A stretch of DNA of 64,000 bases from Microvelia longipes. Its lineage: Eukaryota; Arthropoda; Insecta; Hemiptera; Veliidae. Within the stretch, counting starts at the first letter, position 1. The number at the start of each line of letters is the position of its first letter. The notes beneath the pieces were generated by a model. It was not told the origin of the DNA. It was given only the letters and a program-made list of their open reading frames with translations, and did not search any database. A program made the position numbers and the translations under genes. Location of the stretch: NCBI GenBank assembly GCA_018340805.1, contig JACMZG010001908.1:33680080-33744079 (forward strand), read 5' to 3'. Below are positions 1 to 12,333 of the stretch, in pieces.

Positions 1-37
1 CTTGAACTTTTTAACATTTTTAAACACAAACTTAAAT

Positions 38-44
38 ACACACA

Positions 45-82
<38 letters not shown>

Positions 83-92
83 ATATATATAT

Positions 93-126
<34 letters not shown>

Positions 127-128
127 TA
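38..128. repeat. (AC)n/(TA)n microsatellite
   Basis: A run of AC dinucleotides passes directly into TA dinucleotides. It is simple-sequence DNA with no coding content. Confidence 0.95.
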
Positions 129-138
129 ATTTATATAG

Positions 139-1200
139 TTAATTACTTCCTATAACAACAACGTCAATAGTAGCACTTAACATTTATCAGTGACAAGAAT
201 ATCTTCTTTAAATAAAAAAGGTTTAAAGTCAATTCTTCTCTAAATCAGTTATTACTTTATTTTCTTATCTTTATTTCCTCTAATCTCCTTTTCTCCACTA
301 CTACTTTGAATATCATTCACTTATCACGTTTGTCTTTAAATATATCAAATTTATACTTAAAATACTTGCAGACAAAGAATAAAGAAGCATTCAAAACAGA
401 GGCAATCTTTCTTTAGTCCTATCTGAGAGCCAAAGAGAAAAAGTAAAATCTTTGACGCTGGGGGAAAGTTGGAAAGATGTTTGACAGTTGCCATTCAAGC
501 TTTTATTTATTCCCATTTTTTTAAATGCTTTTGATAAGGTTTTACTATCAAAAACCTTTTTATCAATGAAAGTTTTCTTTTAGAATAATTTAAAAAAAAA
601 TCAAATAAAAAACGGTACTTTTTTAAAAGAAAACCTTTTTATTTTAAACCATTTTACCATTGACTTGGTAGACAAAATGTTATATAAAATAAAATATTAA
701 ACAAATCAAAAATTTTCCTAAAGCTTATAAATAATGTAAAATGTGTCTAGTAATAAATTCCACATACTTAGACTTTACACATTAAACATTCATACGCTCT
801 TTTAACCTTTTAAAATGCTTTTAATGGTTGATTTATTTTTACTAAAACTTTGTTCTACGACTCTGAAGTCTCCAAGGATGTTTGGTAACACGGATGGAGC
901 CCATTGTATACTATTGTGAACCAATTTATTCATTCAATTTTGTTCTTCTCTTATTTTTAAATTTTGTCATTTAAAAACAGATGAATGAAATGACAACAAT
1001 CTAATTCGATATAAGCAGGTGTTGCCATTAAACATGCTCGAAATTAAGAATGAGAATAGACTTTTCTATGACAATTTGTCATAAAGAATGACAAATTTCA
1101 GGTTCTTCAATATCCTTAAACGTCAAGATTATTCCTCTATTTTCCTTAAATGCGGTGCATTTTGGCTATACACACAACCAAACTTTTAGTTATGGATAGT
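139..1200. other. AT-rich DNA, nothing recognised
   Basis: No convincing ORF, RNA gene or repeat is visible. Several homopolymer-rich A/T stretches occur near positions 540-650. Confidence 0.6.
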
Positions 1201-1204
1201 ATAA

Positions 1205-1860
1205 ATCAAAAAATAAAGAAAACGGAATTTTGATTAGAATAAAAATCCTTCTTGCCGCAAAACATCGGGCTTGCTACACTCGTTCTCAGAATATACAAAT
1301 TGCCAAATTTATACCCAACACGTCTTCTGACTTGCTTCGCTCGACCTCAAATAGTAAATACATTTGTTTTTTCCAGCGGTCACTCATCGAGGCACGGACC
1401 TCTCTTGATACTGCTTACCTTTAAATAAATCGTAGGTATACGTGCCGTCTTAAAACGAAACTCATTATAATTTTTTGTAACGTAAAGGGATACATTTGTA
1501 CCAAATTTCAACTCATTTGGGATATTTTTTGAGTTTCTACAATTTTATAAAGACGCATAGAATTCATTCAATAAAAATTGAACTAATGCAGATTATGAGA
1601 TGAAACATAGTAAATATATTGGATTTATATATAACCACCTGTTGCGAATCTCAAATCGATCAAAACATGTTTCCCTGTTTCATGAATTTTCTATATTTTG
1701 GCAAAGACATTATTGCTAGTTTTTGACGTTATAATTTTTTCCGGATAGCACGACTAGGTTAACACAGTAAAAAATATATTCCGGGCAGAACAAGTAGACC
1801 TTAAGTGGGATTTTGTACCAAGTTTAACTCTCTAGCATTAACACTCAATTGGAAAAATAA
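1205..1860 (-). repeat. Family A repeat with 5S rRNA-like segment, reverse copy
   Basis: This dispersed family recurs at least ten times in the window. On the minus strand this copy carries, in order, a degenerate body, a 5S-like segment at 1373-1421 (box C-like TGGATGGGTGACCGCTGGGA region, degenerate here), and the GAGCGAAGCGAG word near 1330-1345. It abuts a forward copy at 1861, so the two lie in inverted orientation. I infer a SINE-like origin from the 5S match. The copy is diverged. Confidence 0.7.
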
Positions 1861-2157
1861 TCCAGTTGAGGTGAAATTCGATACAAGTTTATGCCTTTAC
1901 GTAATAAATAAGTATATCAAGTGTCGTTTCACTACGGCAAGCATATGTTTTTTGTTGGTTCATAAAAGTTAAACAGTATCGAGCGAGAGCCTGAATGGGT
2001 GATCGCTGGGAAAAAATGAATGAATTTACAGTGTCAGGACTCGCGAAGCGAGTCTAAAGACTTGATGTACTATACATTTTATAAATTTATCGTCCATATT
2101 CTGAGAAGAGCGAAGCGAGTTCTAAGTGGTGAGAATGTGCGTAGCGAATCCGATTAA
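1861..2157 (+). repeat. Family A repeat with 5S rRNA-like segment, forward partial copy
   Basis: The segment 1966-2013 matches the internal control region of 5S rRNA: AAAGTTAAACAGTATCGAGC resembles box A and TGAATGGGTGATCGCTGGGA resembles box C. Downstream come two GCGAAGCGAGT words (2045 and 2110) and GTAGCGAATCCGAT, as in the other copies. The copy lacks the usual 5' half and a clean T-run end. Confidence 0.75.
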
Positions 2158-3100
2158 ATTTTTAAATTTGACTGACCTTAACACATTTATAAATAGATTA
2201 TTTATAGATATGACTAAGTGAAAACCTAAATAACAAGAAAGACAATACTACAAAGTTATATGGAAATATGACTTGCATGTTTAAACCAGACTTCCAATAT
2301 CCAAACAAGGATGTAGGGCAGAAATGTTAGACTTATAATGCCTTTAAATATATAAGATCATAAGAGATTATAAGAGGACATTATATGAGATATTATATTA
2401 AAGTTGGATATCGTTTCTATACTATAATCTGTTTTATGTTTGTCCTACATATATATTCATAATGCATAGTTTAAACATAAAAATGCAATCAAAGTAATTC
2501 AAACTACATTTAGGTCATCAAAGCCATAAAAAGAGTTGCTTTATTATTATTTTGAAAATAGTAACTTAAGTATTTATATACACAGATACTGTTTTAGAAA
2601 AAGTAAGGTAAAGAGGGACCCAGCTGAATGTTAAGACAATAAAGGGAGAAGCACTCAAGAAAAAACAGTCATGTAGCTTATCGACACCATTGCTCACCAG
2701 GCTTATCTGCTGTCTAAACGCAGCACTATGTTACCTTCCTCTCTTGGTTTCCTCTTTAAACAAATGGTTATTTCGTTACGTAAATATACACACACCCTTA
2801 GCAATTACTATACGTTTTTTCATAACATCTCATTTATTTTCTAGTAGATAATAAACGACTTTGTTTTCAACACTGTTTATTTTGTTTTTAAGTAATATAT
2901 TATAAAGTAGTGCGCTATACACATTACATTTATTCTCATTTCTAATATGTTTTAACATTTTAAAGAAATATGCTGCGGAAGTTGTTTTTCAACGTGCAAC
3001 ATATAATCAGCGTAATCCACAAAGAAGAAGTAGTATAAATTCGATAGGAATTTATCATTTGATTGTTGAGTAATTGGTAAAAATATACAGGATATCACAT
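2158..3100. other. AT-rich DNA, nothing recognised
   Basis: Only short, non-conserved ORFs are present and I see no repeat structure beyond A/T richness. Confidence 0.55.
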
Positions 3101-3104
3101 TTCG

Positions 3105-3715
3105 TATATATCTCTTCGACTAACTCTGTTTCTAATAGATCTATCGCACAAAAATTGGCTCCTACCCTGTCTAAGTCGACTACAAGGGGCTTGAATATTC
3201 TCCATGCTATGGACTTATAGCATGAGGACCATGTGCTTGAAGCATACCATGATATGGACTTCCATGAGCTTGAAGCATAACATGATCTGGACTTTCTCAA
3301 AAATGCACAACTTGCTTAACGTTTCGTTACCAATATCACTAAATTCTGGGAATTTCTTACAAAGCTATTGTATTTATGTTTTGACATACATCAGAACTTT
3401 TGCCTATTTCTAGATCATTACAAGAAATAGATTCCCCAGTTTTTTTTAAATTGACGGAATTTCGTCATGTTGGCATTAAATGTTTTGGAAGCCGTGTTGT
3501 CTCCGAAAAGGTCCATGTCATGGAATGCTCTAATTTAAAATTCAAAGGTTACCGTAAAAACACAGTTTGGCATTCTGTTTGCCATAGTTAGAAAGATGAT
3601 TGCAAAAAAGATAATTAGTTATTTAAGCTCCTGATTGTCGACTTAGTGGGGGTAGACACCAATTTTTTAGCGATAGCTCTAGTAGAAGCATAGTTAGTTG
3701 GGATGAAATACCTCT
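3105..3715. repeat. Degenerate inverted duplication with internal 33-bp tandem repeats
   Basis: The segment around 3115-3190 is similar to the reverse complement of 3635-3710; both contain CTAAGTCGAC-type and ATCGC..AAAAATTGG words. Between them, 3195-3295 holds about three diverged units of a roughly 33-bp repeat built on AGCAT..CATGA..TGGACTT. The minus-strand ORF crossing the left arm is probably incidental. It may be a decayed inverted-repeat element. Confidence 0.45.
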
Positions 3716-4011
3716 CTGAATATAAATTAGCGAGGTACTTAAAATTATAAGAAACAGTTTCTACGTCAAAAATATAACGATTAACCGCAATAAATTCAAA
3801 TTAACAAAACATAAAATTCAATATAATAATAAAAGGTATATTGCTGTAAGTAAAAACCTATATAGGCTACCAAGTAAAACCACTCGTTGAAGGCTTTCAC
3901 GAACATGGAAACTAATTTTCATATTACTTCATTAAACTCCAATTAACTAATTTTTAAAGGTTCAATTAGCCATAAGTTATAATACCTTTGACATTTGTTT
4001 ACCTAAAAATT

Positions 4012-4200
4012 TTAAGTTCAAGCGAAGCAAAACCGAAGTAATCTTACCCTTGACGTTCGATCATTATCTCAATCAGAAGTCGAGCGTGGCGAAAATGAAA
4101 AAATGTCACCTTTAGCTAAAAGTAATCATGTCATTTTAAGGACGAGCGAAGCGAGTTCAAATTTGTGAGGAAAGTATTAAGTTACCCCGTTCCTGATTTG
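4012..4200 (+). repeat. Family A repeat, 3' end only
   Basis: The words GACGAGCGAAGCGAGTTC (4141-4158), GTGAGGAAAGTATTAAG and TACCCCGTTCCTGATTT match the 3' end of family A copies at 30,850-30,905 and 44,607-44,697. The 5S-like part is absent. Confidence 0.65.
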
Positions 4201-5528
4201 TTATAACTTAAATCTATCTTTATCTATAAAATATCCCTAAATTCAGATTATTCTTTGAGCGTAACGGTTTCCACAACTTGGTGGTTACCACTGAACTTAT
4301 ATATAATGAGGCCCAATTCAAGCATTAGACACACTACAGGCCATTATTAACACGTATTATTATTTTACGTAGCAAGCATATATAAGCATAAAAATATATT
4401 TTATACAAATATAAAATGCTTTTATATTATACATAATTTCTATGCATATTGCTGAACCAACAAAGCGAGAATTTTTATTTAATTAGTTCTATATTGTAGA
4501 GTTGAGGGAGAGAGCTAATTTTTATAGCTTTTTTAATAAGTAAGTTTTCACTAAATTTAAATAAAGTCAGAACGAAACATATTGCGAAAATTAGATGTGT
4601 TGGGAAAGTAAAATACATTAATATTAAGAGGTCGGTGACATGTTCTTTTAGAGATAGAAGGGAGCAGGTGTATTTCATGTTACAGGACTCAAACCAGGCG
4701 GGACTGAGACACTGATTATCAACCCATGGAAACCCTATGTTTTTATCATATCCTCGCACTTGAGTCCATTAACTTTAATCTTTCTGTATTAAAATAAAAA
4801 TTCATATTGTCTACTTTTAACTTTTAAAGTTAATCAAATTAAGTATACATTGCCTTAATTTGGAATAAGAGTCACAAGATAATCCAATTATTTTGTGTTG
4901 TACGATTTGTTTCGACCTAGTATTTCTATACATAAATATACGTTAAATAAACTAAATTTTGGACCGAGTTACATCACACGGGCCTGCGGGCCAGTGTGAC
5001 ACCTGCCTCCATCTCCCATCACCTCAAGTTTAAATATCGAAAGCTATCATATTTATCAAGTTCTAAAAACATATTTCGTTTATTGTATAATACTACATTG
5101 AAACTGGTTTTGTGTAAAAGATTATTAGGATTGGGTGAAATTAAAGTTGATTATAAAGGTTTCAACTTCTCAAGCGGTAACACCTGCCAAATTAGGCAAT
5201 TTAAAATTATTTTAACCTAATACCAGAATATACTTTGTATCACAATCACTACACTAAAGCTATAAAATAAAGAATGAATAAAAGATTTATTTAAAAACTG
5301 TTTTATAGATAATTTATAAATTGTTCATGAAATTATTAATTCTTGTTAAAAATTAAACTCATACATGCATCATTCGAGTAAATGTACTGTTTCATACTTA
5401 GTCTTGTCCATAAACCAATTTTGGCGAAGTTCAAAAAAATTATTTTTTGCAAATAAGTTTTTAAGTAAAAAGAAAAAAAGAGCTTATGAGGGTAAGGGAG
5501 TATTTTATTAGAAAGGGGGGACTCAATA
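4201..5528. other. AT-rich DNA with a small GC hairpin
   Basis: The only structure noticed is a short GC-rich hairpin at 4976-5001 in which CACAC..GTGTG and GGCC arms enclose TGC. Small ORFs at 4475-4759 (minus) and 4996-5220 (plus) show no recognisable motif and are probably chance. Confidence 0.5.
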
Positions 5529-5539
5529 AATATATATAT

Positions 5540-5588
<49 letters not shown>

Positions 5589-5612
5589 TTATATATTATA
5601 TATATATATATC
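5529..5612. repeat. (TA)n microsatellite
   Basis: Nearly uninterrupted TA dinucleotides. It is followed by TGTGTGTATGTGAATGCGAT, a junction reminiscent of the repeat-associated TA tracts elsewhere in the window. Confidence 0.95.
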
Positions 5613-6056
5613 TGGTGTGTGTATGTGAATGCGATTATTGTTCCTAGACCTTTCTATGGGACATAATAACTTTCGAATACTTACTCGGATCGAAATGAAA
5701 CTTGGTAAAAAACTAAACCTTGTCAATGTCCAAAACCCTATTATTTATAAAAATTTTGTTACGTCATTAACCCTTAATAATGATCCTACAAACATTTCAA
5801 AAAAATCACAAATCTTAAATAAGTGTTATAATCAGGTTAAAATTGTTTACACTTGTATAACTATGTATTGTGAGGAAAAATACGAAGTTCAATTTTATTA
5901 TTAGCATTGATTCCAGTTTTATTGATTTACATATATAACATAATGTAAACAAATCATGTTTTCTGACTAAAACATTTGGAAATTCGCTTATATCGTGGCA
6001 GTATGCCACTTATAGAAACTAATAATACGACGAACTAATATAGGACAACAACAATG

Positions 6057-6117
6057 TGGCCGCAGAGGGCCCTAGCGCCGATACCGCGTAGCGGCCAGGA
6101 GGCCAAAGGCCTCTTGT
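6057..6117. repeat. GC-rich cluster of short palindromes
   Basis: Within otherwise AT-rich DNA this 60-bp patch contains GAGGGCCCTAG, CCGCGTAGCGG and GGAGGCCAAAGGCCTC, each able to form a small hairpin. It resembles the larger GC island at 20,416-20,545. Function unknown. Confidence 0.6.
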
Positions 6118-6670
6118 TTTTATTTTTTAGTAAAACCTAAGTATAACTAAGTTACCAGTTACACTTACATTTTTTTAATAAATGGTTATTCAATTTTATT
6201 CTACTGCCTAATCAATATAGGATCCATTAAAATATTAACCCCTAAACAAGAACTTTGATCTAATTATAGCAAAAGCTTTCGCTTACGCAATATTTAAAAT
6301 TAGTAAGGTATTTTAAGCTTAGATAAACGTTACCTAGTATATATTTTAAAAGCAAAATTGAATAATTTCAAATCTAAGCTAATTGACAAATGTCACCATT
6401 GAAAACTTATTAAAACCCCATTTATGCACGTGGGTTTCAACACTCAATTATCGATTAAATTAAATTTTCACACAGCATTAGATAAACTGTTAATCTGGAG
6501 GATTTCAATTAGACACATTAAAATTGTAAATTTGAACAATTTTAAACAACTAAATTCAAATTTTTGTAAGAAAAAAGTGTAACCAGGCTTTTGATTTGTA
6601 TAAAAGAATCAGATAGAATGTACCTTGGATAAGATTCTTCGAATATCAATATAGGGTACTTCTTTAGATA

Positions 6671-6740
6671 GTTACTCCCCCAGATGGTTACTCCCCAAAA
6701 GGGAGTAACCAAAGATTTGATGTAGATTATTACTCCCTTA
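6671..6740. repeat. GGAGTAACC hairpin repeat, outlying units
   Basis: GGTTACTCCCC-AAAA-GGGAGTAACC forms a near-perfect hairpin, with further GTTACTCCC words on either side. These are outliers of the array at 7606-7846. Confidence 0.8.
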
Positions 6741-7605
6741 TAACAAAGTAAGAAAAAGAAAGGTCAAAGGGCGAAATGTATATTAAAATCAAAGAAAAAA
6801 GAGAAGGGACACTTTCATAGAAAAGGAACCCTCAATCATCGGTACTTTTTCTGTATAAGTACCCATGGGGCGACATTATAGGCAAAGTATTGAATATAAT
6901 GAATTTAATATAAATAAACTGGAGATATTCAACCTCTAATGGGGCAGGTTGTGGAAATACATGGACCAATGAGGTATCAATTTCTATAAATGTACCTGAA
7001 AAGGAATATTGGAAATAAACGTATAGAAATAAAATAAATATTATAAAGAAAGGATGCATTAATATGTGATAAACTTATAAATAAACAGGTAAATATATAT
7101 TCAAAATTAAAATAATAATTATGAAATATACTTAAATTGATATTAAAGCAATAAATAATTATAAATAAATAATGTGCCAGTAATTATGAAGAGTTAAAGT
7201 AAAAATATAAAACGCCAAAACTTAAAACTTAGAGCAATATGCATAGACGACAGAGAAGCAAATTTGATAAAAGCACAATGTATAATAAAGTTATAGAAAC
7301 ATGAAAGTAAAGACATTAAAATGTTTTACTTACTTTCAAAAAACTTGTTTAATTATAATTTCAATATCGATTCGATTTTACGTGAGATAAAACGTACACA
7401 ATGAGATTTTCACGGTCAAATAAAAGTGATTTTTTTACTAAAAGAATAAAGCTGTTAACAGATTTATGGAATTTGTAAAAATTAAATGAAAATGTCAAAC
7501 AAAAATGACAAATGTCATTAACTAATTGTAAATATGGGAAAATACATAACTTGGTGAAAATGCAACTACGGAGCATAAAGTTATGTAATAAAAGATAGCG
7601 TTGTA
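6741..7605. other. AT-rich spacer between hairpin-repeat blocks
   Basis: No gene or repeat recognised. The minus ORFs at 6832-7059 and 7361-7576 lack any identifiable motif and have AT-driven composition. Confidence 0.5.
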
Positions 7606-7846
7606 CGGGAGTAACTATCTGAAAAAGGTTACTCCCTTCATAGCGGGGTGGGGAGTAACCATCTGAAGAAGGTTACTCAGAGACCTCTTTGAATGTTACT
7701 CCCCATAGCGTGTGTAGGGGAGTAACCATCTGAAGAAGGTTACTCAGAGTCTTTCTTTGAATGGTTACTCCCCTCATAGCGTTGTAGGGAGTAACCATCT
7801 GAAGAAGGTACTTAGAGACCTTCTTTAAATGGTTACTCCCCTTATT
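7606..7846. repeat. Tandem array of palindromic GGAGTAACC units
   Basis: About three units of 75-85 bp. Each is itself an imperfect palindrome: outer arms GGGGAGTAACCAT and ATGGTTACTCCCC enclose inner arms GAAGAAGGT and ACCTTCTTT. Successive units are separated by CATAGCG..GTAGGG. Tandem hairpins of this kind could fold into a chain of stem-loops or cruciforms. No gene is involved. Confidence 0.85.
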
Positions 7847-7975
7847 TAAGATGCCATATCTTTGTCTTTCCCCTATTATAACCCCAACAAAAGCCCCAAT
7901 GCTTTTCTACATCCCCGGGTAAGAGCGTATAATAAGATAAAATATATGAAGATTAGTGATAAAATCAAAAAACTA

Positions 7976-8104
7976 AGGGGAGTAACCAAAAAAGGGAGTA
8001 ACCAGTCTGATCTGTCAAAGGGGAATAACAATCTAAAGAAGGTCACATAAATAAAAAAAGCAGTATAGTACTCCCCAAAAAGGGAGTAACTATCTAAAGA
8101 AGTG
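7976..8104. repeat. GGAGTAACC hairpin repeat, second block
   Basis: Four further GGAGTAACC words, mostly in one orientation, occur with ATCTRAAGAAG spacers. These diverge more than the units at 7606-7846. ORFs here read through the repeats on both strands and are not genes. Confidence 0.75.
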
Positions 8105-8370
8105 CCCAATATAGATTATACATGGCAGTAAGACTTCACCATATTTTGAGGTACCATTGTGGAAAAATTTGTGATTCGATTTTATGCTGCAAATCAAATG
8201 GTTCAAACTTAGCTTTAAAAACAAGTTTTCAAAGCTATCTTTCGGGTTCTTGGTTACTCTGCAGCTACATGGTGGTTGTCCTTCATCAATTTGTCATATT
8301 AGTTAATATAAAAGGCATACTGCCACGATATCAGCATTTCATAATACATTTCCAAATGTATTAATAAAAA

Positions 8371-8625
8371 AAACGGTCACGGGGTACCTCGGTACTTTTC
8401 CTCATTACATTTGATTCACTACGCTCATCCTCGCATCATTTTTTCGCGTATTATGATTTTTAGAAATTTTCGCTGAATCATTATTGCAAGTTAATAACGA
8501 CATAAAAAATTATTTTCCGAAAAGCACAACTACAGCGGTAGACTGATTTTTGTACAAAGTTTCAACTCTCTAGCATAAATACACTGAGCGCTACGATGAT
8601 AGCAGACACACACACACATACAGAC
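8371..8625 (-). repeat. Family A repeat, internally deleted reverse copy
   Basis: Begins with the family A 3' end read in reverse (CGGGGTACCTCGGTACTTTT, then GATTCACTACGCTCATCCTC). It jumps straight to the body (TTTTCGCTGAATCATTATTG, CTCTCTAGCATAAATACACT) and the CA-rich CACACACACATACAGACAG stretch. The 5S-like segment is deleted. Confidence 0.75.
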
Positions 8626-8825
8626 AGAAGTATCTCAAGAACAGCAATACATAAAAATACTAGTATGAGTGTAAAGTTATTAAACTACAAAACTAAAAAT
8701 ATTATTTAACATTTCAAAATATTTAAATCGAAAAAAAGAAGATCCATCATGCATGTTATGTCGTCACGACGGTACATGCAGAAAAGAATATATCGTCTTT
8801 ACTGAAGAGACAAAAGAAAAAAACA

Positions 8826-8945
8826 CATGCAGACAGAAAACTTTGCAAAACACACTCAGGAGGCCTTAAAAACGCCTGAAATTTTTTTGCTCACACAATA
8901 CTTTTCCTATATACTTACGGTATAAATAAGGAAAAGTAATATATA
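8826..8945 (-). repeat. Family A repeat, 5' end reverse fragment
   Basis: Contains the CAGACAGAAAACTTTGC, CTCAGGAGGCCTTAAAAACG and ACAATACTTTTCCTATATAC words typical of the 5' part of family A. It ends in the TATAAATAAGGAAAAGTA junction that seeds the neighbouring array. Confidence 0.7.
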
Positions 8946-9117
8946 CCTATGGTATAAATGAGGAAAGTAATATAAACCTACGGGTATAAATGAGAAAAGT
9001 AATATAAACCTGATGAGAAAAGTAATATAAACCTACGGTATAAATGAGGAAAAGTAATATAAACCTACGGATAAATGAGGAAAAGTAATATAAACCTACG
9101 TATAAATGAGGGAAAAG
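8927..9117. repeat. Minisatellite derived from the family A terminus
   Basis: Six or so diverged copies of a 28-33 bp unit built on TATAAATGAGGAAAAGTAAT followed by ATAAACCTACGG. The unit equals the terminal junction of family A copies read in reverse, so the array appears to have grown from the end of the element immediately to its left. Confidence 0.85.
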
Positions 9118-10795
9118 AAACACGTGGTTGATTACATTTTGTGATACGTGTCAATCACAAAAAATAATATTAAAATTTTCCTTCGTATAAGTGTTAACCA
9201 TTCATACATAGTATTTTTTATTTGAAACTTTATATGAAACTACCTGTATATATTTGTTTGATCAGTTAGCCCCTCCCCGCCCCTTTCCAAAAAATCCACT
9301 TTCCCCTCCATGACCCCAACTCATTGGTTCATTTTTATGTAAATTTTCTAAAAAAAGTGCTGTCTTTATTTTTGTTTTTTAAATTTTGCATAAAAAATAT
9401 TATTTTGCGAATAAGAAATTTACAATTTAATTAAATTTACTTCCTTTTTGCGAGGTAAGTCGTAAAGAACAATTATAATCGTGTTAATGATATTTAATGT
9501 TCAAAGCTTAATAAACAAGATTCCCTTATTTACAAGAAAATGGTTAACACGTGTGAGAATTGGAAATAAGTTGGTACTTAAATCAAAAGGATCTGGTTTG
9601 AGTAAGACCTTCAAAAATAAAATATTCTTAAAATATATAAATAAACAAAATATATTTATACAAACATATATAAAAGCATATCTCCATTAAAGGGTATACA
9701 AATAATAAATTCTTTAATTTATTTTTAAAACTTGTATTTGACAGAACGAATTATTTATAGACATATAAATATAAAAGAAGGATTTATCTAGAATCAGAAC
9801 AGACATGTATTAAGGACTGGCATGACGGTTAGATTAAATTTAAATTCCAAACCGTATTACAATGCATTTTCTTCAAAGCTTTTCTACTAATTTCCCAGAA
9901 ACTAATTCCCTTTATCATGATAAATTTAGTAAAAGGAATTTAAAACAGTTATACTACTCATCTCTTCAAACAACTCTGTGGAGTAGTTTGGAGAGGCAAC
10001 GTTAGAGAGGCTATGAACCGTCTCGGGTTCTATGATCCCGGTCAGTAAGAAATAACTACTCTATGATCTTAGAGATATTAAAAGTCTTTCAGCTGTGTTA
10101 AATAATTTAGTGTCCCTGCCTCCTATAAATGACTACGGTTCAGCCCCCACAGATCCATAAAATCTTAAAAAAAGTTGGTGACTTTATTTTTCTCTAAGTT
10201 GGTGGTTTGCCACATTTCTCAGTCTTATAGATTCCTATTTCTATCTTTAGTTGGGGATCAGGTTTAATATTTTCGCGTTGGTTGGTTGGCAACGACTTCC
10301 GGTTAAGAAAGCTTAAACAGGGGTTGAAAAAGGTGGTCGCTCTGTTTCTGGGGTGGGTATGTCAGTTTTTGAGAGTATATGAGTGAGTATGTAAATATGT
10401 GTCTGTGAGAATAGTAATTTTTTATTGCTTTTATTCAATCAATTATTTTCTATTGGTTAATTAATCACCAAATCATTTAATTATATGCAAGCTGGGTGTT
10501 TAAAGAGCGACCTTTTCCTTCCCCCGCGTCCCAGAGTGGGCATAGAGTGGCTTGGGTTAGAGAGTTTAAGGTGTTTTGGCATTTATCCATAAAACTTATC
10601 ACCCCGAAAGAGCTACATTATAAACACAGCACTAGCCAAACATCATGACCAAAAATGAAACAGTACATAATTCAACTTCTATATCAAAATGAACTGATGA
10701 ATATTTCGGGAAAAATTAATGTAAAAGTAAAATTAATTTAAAACAGAATAAGTAAAAATTAAATAATGAAAGAAAAGAAGTCTCTTCACAAAATA
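9118..10795. other. AT-rich DNA, nothing firm recognised
   Basis: No supported gene. A weak PLE-end-like word (TGTGGAG..GGAGAGGCAACG) occurs near 9970-10,010 but is too short to call. Confidence 0.5.
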
Positions 10796-11094
10796 AAACA
10801 TATTGGCAATGCGTTTTAAACCTAACTAGAGGCCATCATTAGTGCAAAACCTAACACACAAGCAAATAAAATAAGTATAACACAAAAAATTACTTAATAA
10901 TTTAAAATTATTTATTACGTTTTATATTTTATTTTAGTCTCCTTTTCATACTTTTGCTTATAATTTGTTAGGTAATTTTTGTGTTTTACATATTTTACTT
11001 GCTTGTTTGTGAGGTTTTGCACTGATGATGGCCTCTAGTTAGGTTGAAAGCGCTTTGCCAATAAAGTTTTATTTTTTGGAGAGACTTCTTTTTT
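10796..11094. repeat. Inverted pair of PLE 3'-end/hammerhead-like motifs
   Basis: The right half (11,019-11,060, plus strand) reads ACTGATGATGGCCTC then TAGTTAGGTTGAAAGCGC. That matches the hammerhead core layout CTGATGA, stem II, GAAA. The left half (10,805-10,846) is the same sequence in inverse orientation but degenerate. The outer ends carry AAGTTTTATTTTTTGGAGAGACTT and its inverse, close to the PLE end TGTGGAGAGACTTT. It looks like a PLE-derived solo or miniature inverted structure. Confidence 0.65.
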
Positions 11095-12177
11095 TATTAT
11101 TTATGACTTCATTTACGTTCACTCTAAGGATAAGTAAAATTGAGGTGTAACACATGTTTATAAATAGTTAAACTAAATGATAGTGCTAAATGAGGGTGAA
11201 TAATCTTTATTTTAATTTAAAATCAATTTAAAATGAAGAATTCTAACACATGGTTTAAATACCAAGCACCAATCTAACAGTAAATGGTGCACGTTTCATT
11301 AACACATAGAATTTTAACTTAAAATTACAGAATCTAAAGGAACTTAAAGAGTTTTAGAAGGGATTCACGTGATTTTAATACAGTATTACAAAGTGTATAG
11401 CAAGTGATCTCTCTCGCATGGTTAGATCTGTGTTTAATTTCCGCCTTTAATAGCATCTCTTATAGGTAACTCGTGCACGTAGAGAGGATCCCCTACGTAG
11501 CAACACTATTAATAGAGACCATCATTTATTATACTCTTTCAACAACATCTAAAATGAATAAGTTAAATCTTTACTCTTCTCGTTTACTTGCATAATTGTG
11601 TACCGTGATAAAAATAGTGATAGTAATTAAGGAGAAGTGATACGTAGCAAGTAGACAACGTTTATTGGGCCTTTTTTTGCTAACTCCCTTACACAGAAGA
11701 TAGTATTTACCTGTCCTAGTGCAGACATTTTTCGCCTACTCCACAAAAGAGCCGTGACTTTACCATAAGTTTCAATACCTAAAGCTAGAAACAACACGTG
11801 CCCCACTGCCTGACTAGGCTTTCAGTTCTCTAAACCGTAAGGCAAAAACTTGTATATTTTATATAAGCTATTATTGAGGGCCCTAAATTTCACCTAAGCC
11901 CAAGTTCATTTAACAATGACTTAGTTCCAAAACTAGGAACTTAATGACAAGGACAACTGTCATATTCTAAGGAAAAAGGAAGCAAGCCCGACTAGATAAA
12001 GATGAGCGTAATTTCTTATAACTTGCGAGAAAAACTTTTATTTTTATTTAACTGTTGGTTTAGTATTAGGCCTTAGGACCATTAAAAAATATATTATCAT
12101 TATGTAATATAAACGTTATCTAAGCATTAAAACAAAGTAGGTAATGCAGCGACTAGGCCACCACTCTACCCTAAGCC
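11095..12177. other. AT-rich DNA, nothing recognised
   Basis: No supported ORF, RNA gene or repeat identified. Confidence 0.55.
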
Positions 12178-12333
12178 ACGCCCCCTTGAGTTAGGAGCAG
12201 TGCTTGATTAACTGCTTAGGCCATAAAGCAAGCTTAAATAAAAAGGCTTAAGCAAGAAATAAATTGACGAGCACGGAAACACGCATTACAAAGGAAATTC
12301 GCTCAGCATGCGGACTACCGCGAAAGAATTTTT
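12178..12333. repeat. Foldback-family element, single arm
   Basis: Matches the right arm of the foldback element at 48,464-49,166: GAGTTAGGAGCAGTGCTTGA, AACTGCTTAGGCCATAAAGC, GAGCACGGAAACACGCATTA and AAAGGAAATTCGCTCAGCAT, followed by a degenerate GCGGACTACCGCG. The opposite arm is missing. Confidence 0.75.

Noticed and set aside
3055..3300. 81-codon minus-strand ORF with Ser/Trp/Tyr repeats
   Set aside because: Its N-terminal half is the translation of the 33-bp tandem repeat; the rest lies in a degenerate inverted duplication.
7606..8104. CRISPR-like array
   Set aside because: Units are palindromic without unique spacers of constant length, and the context is eukaryotic mobile DNA.
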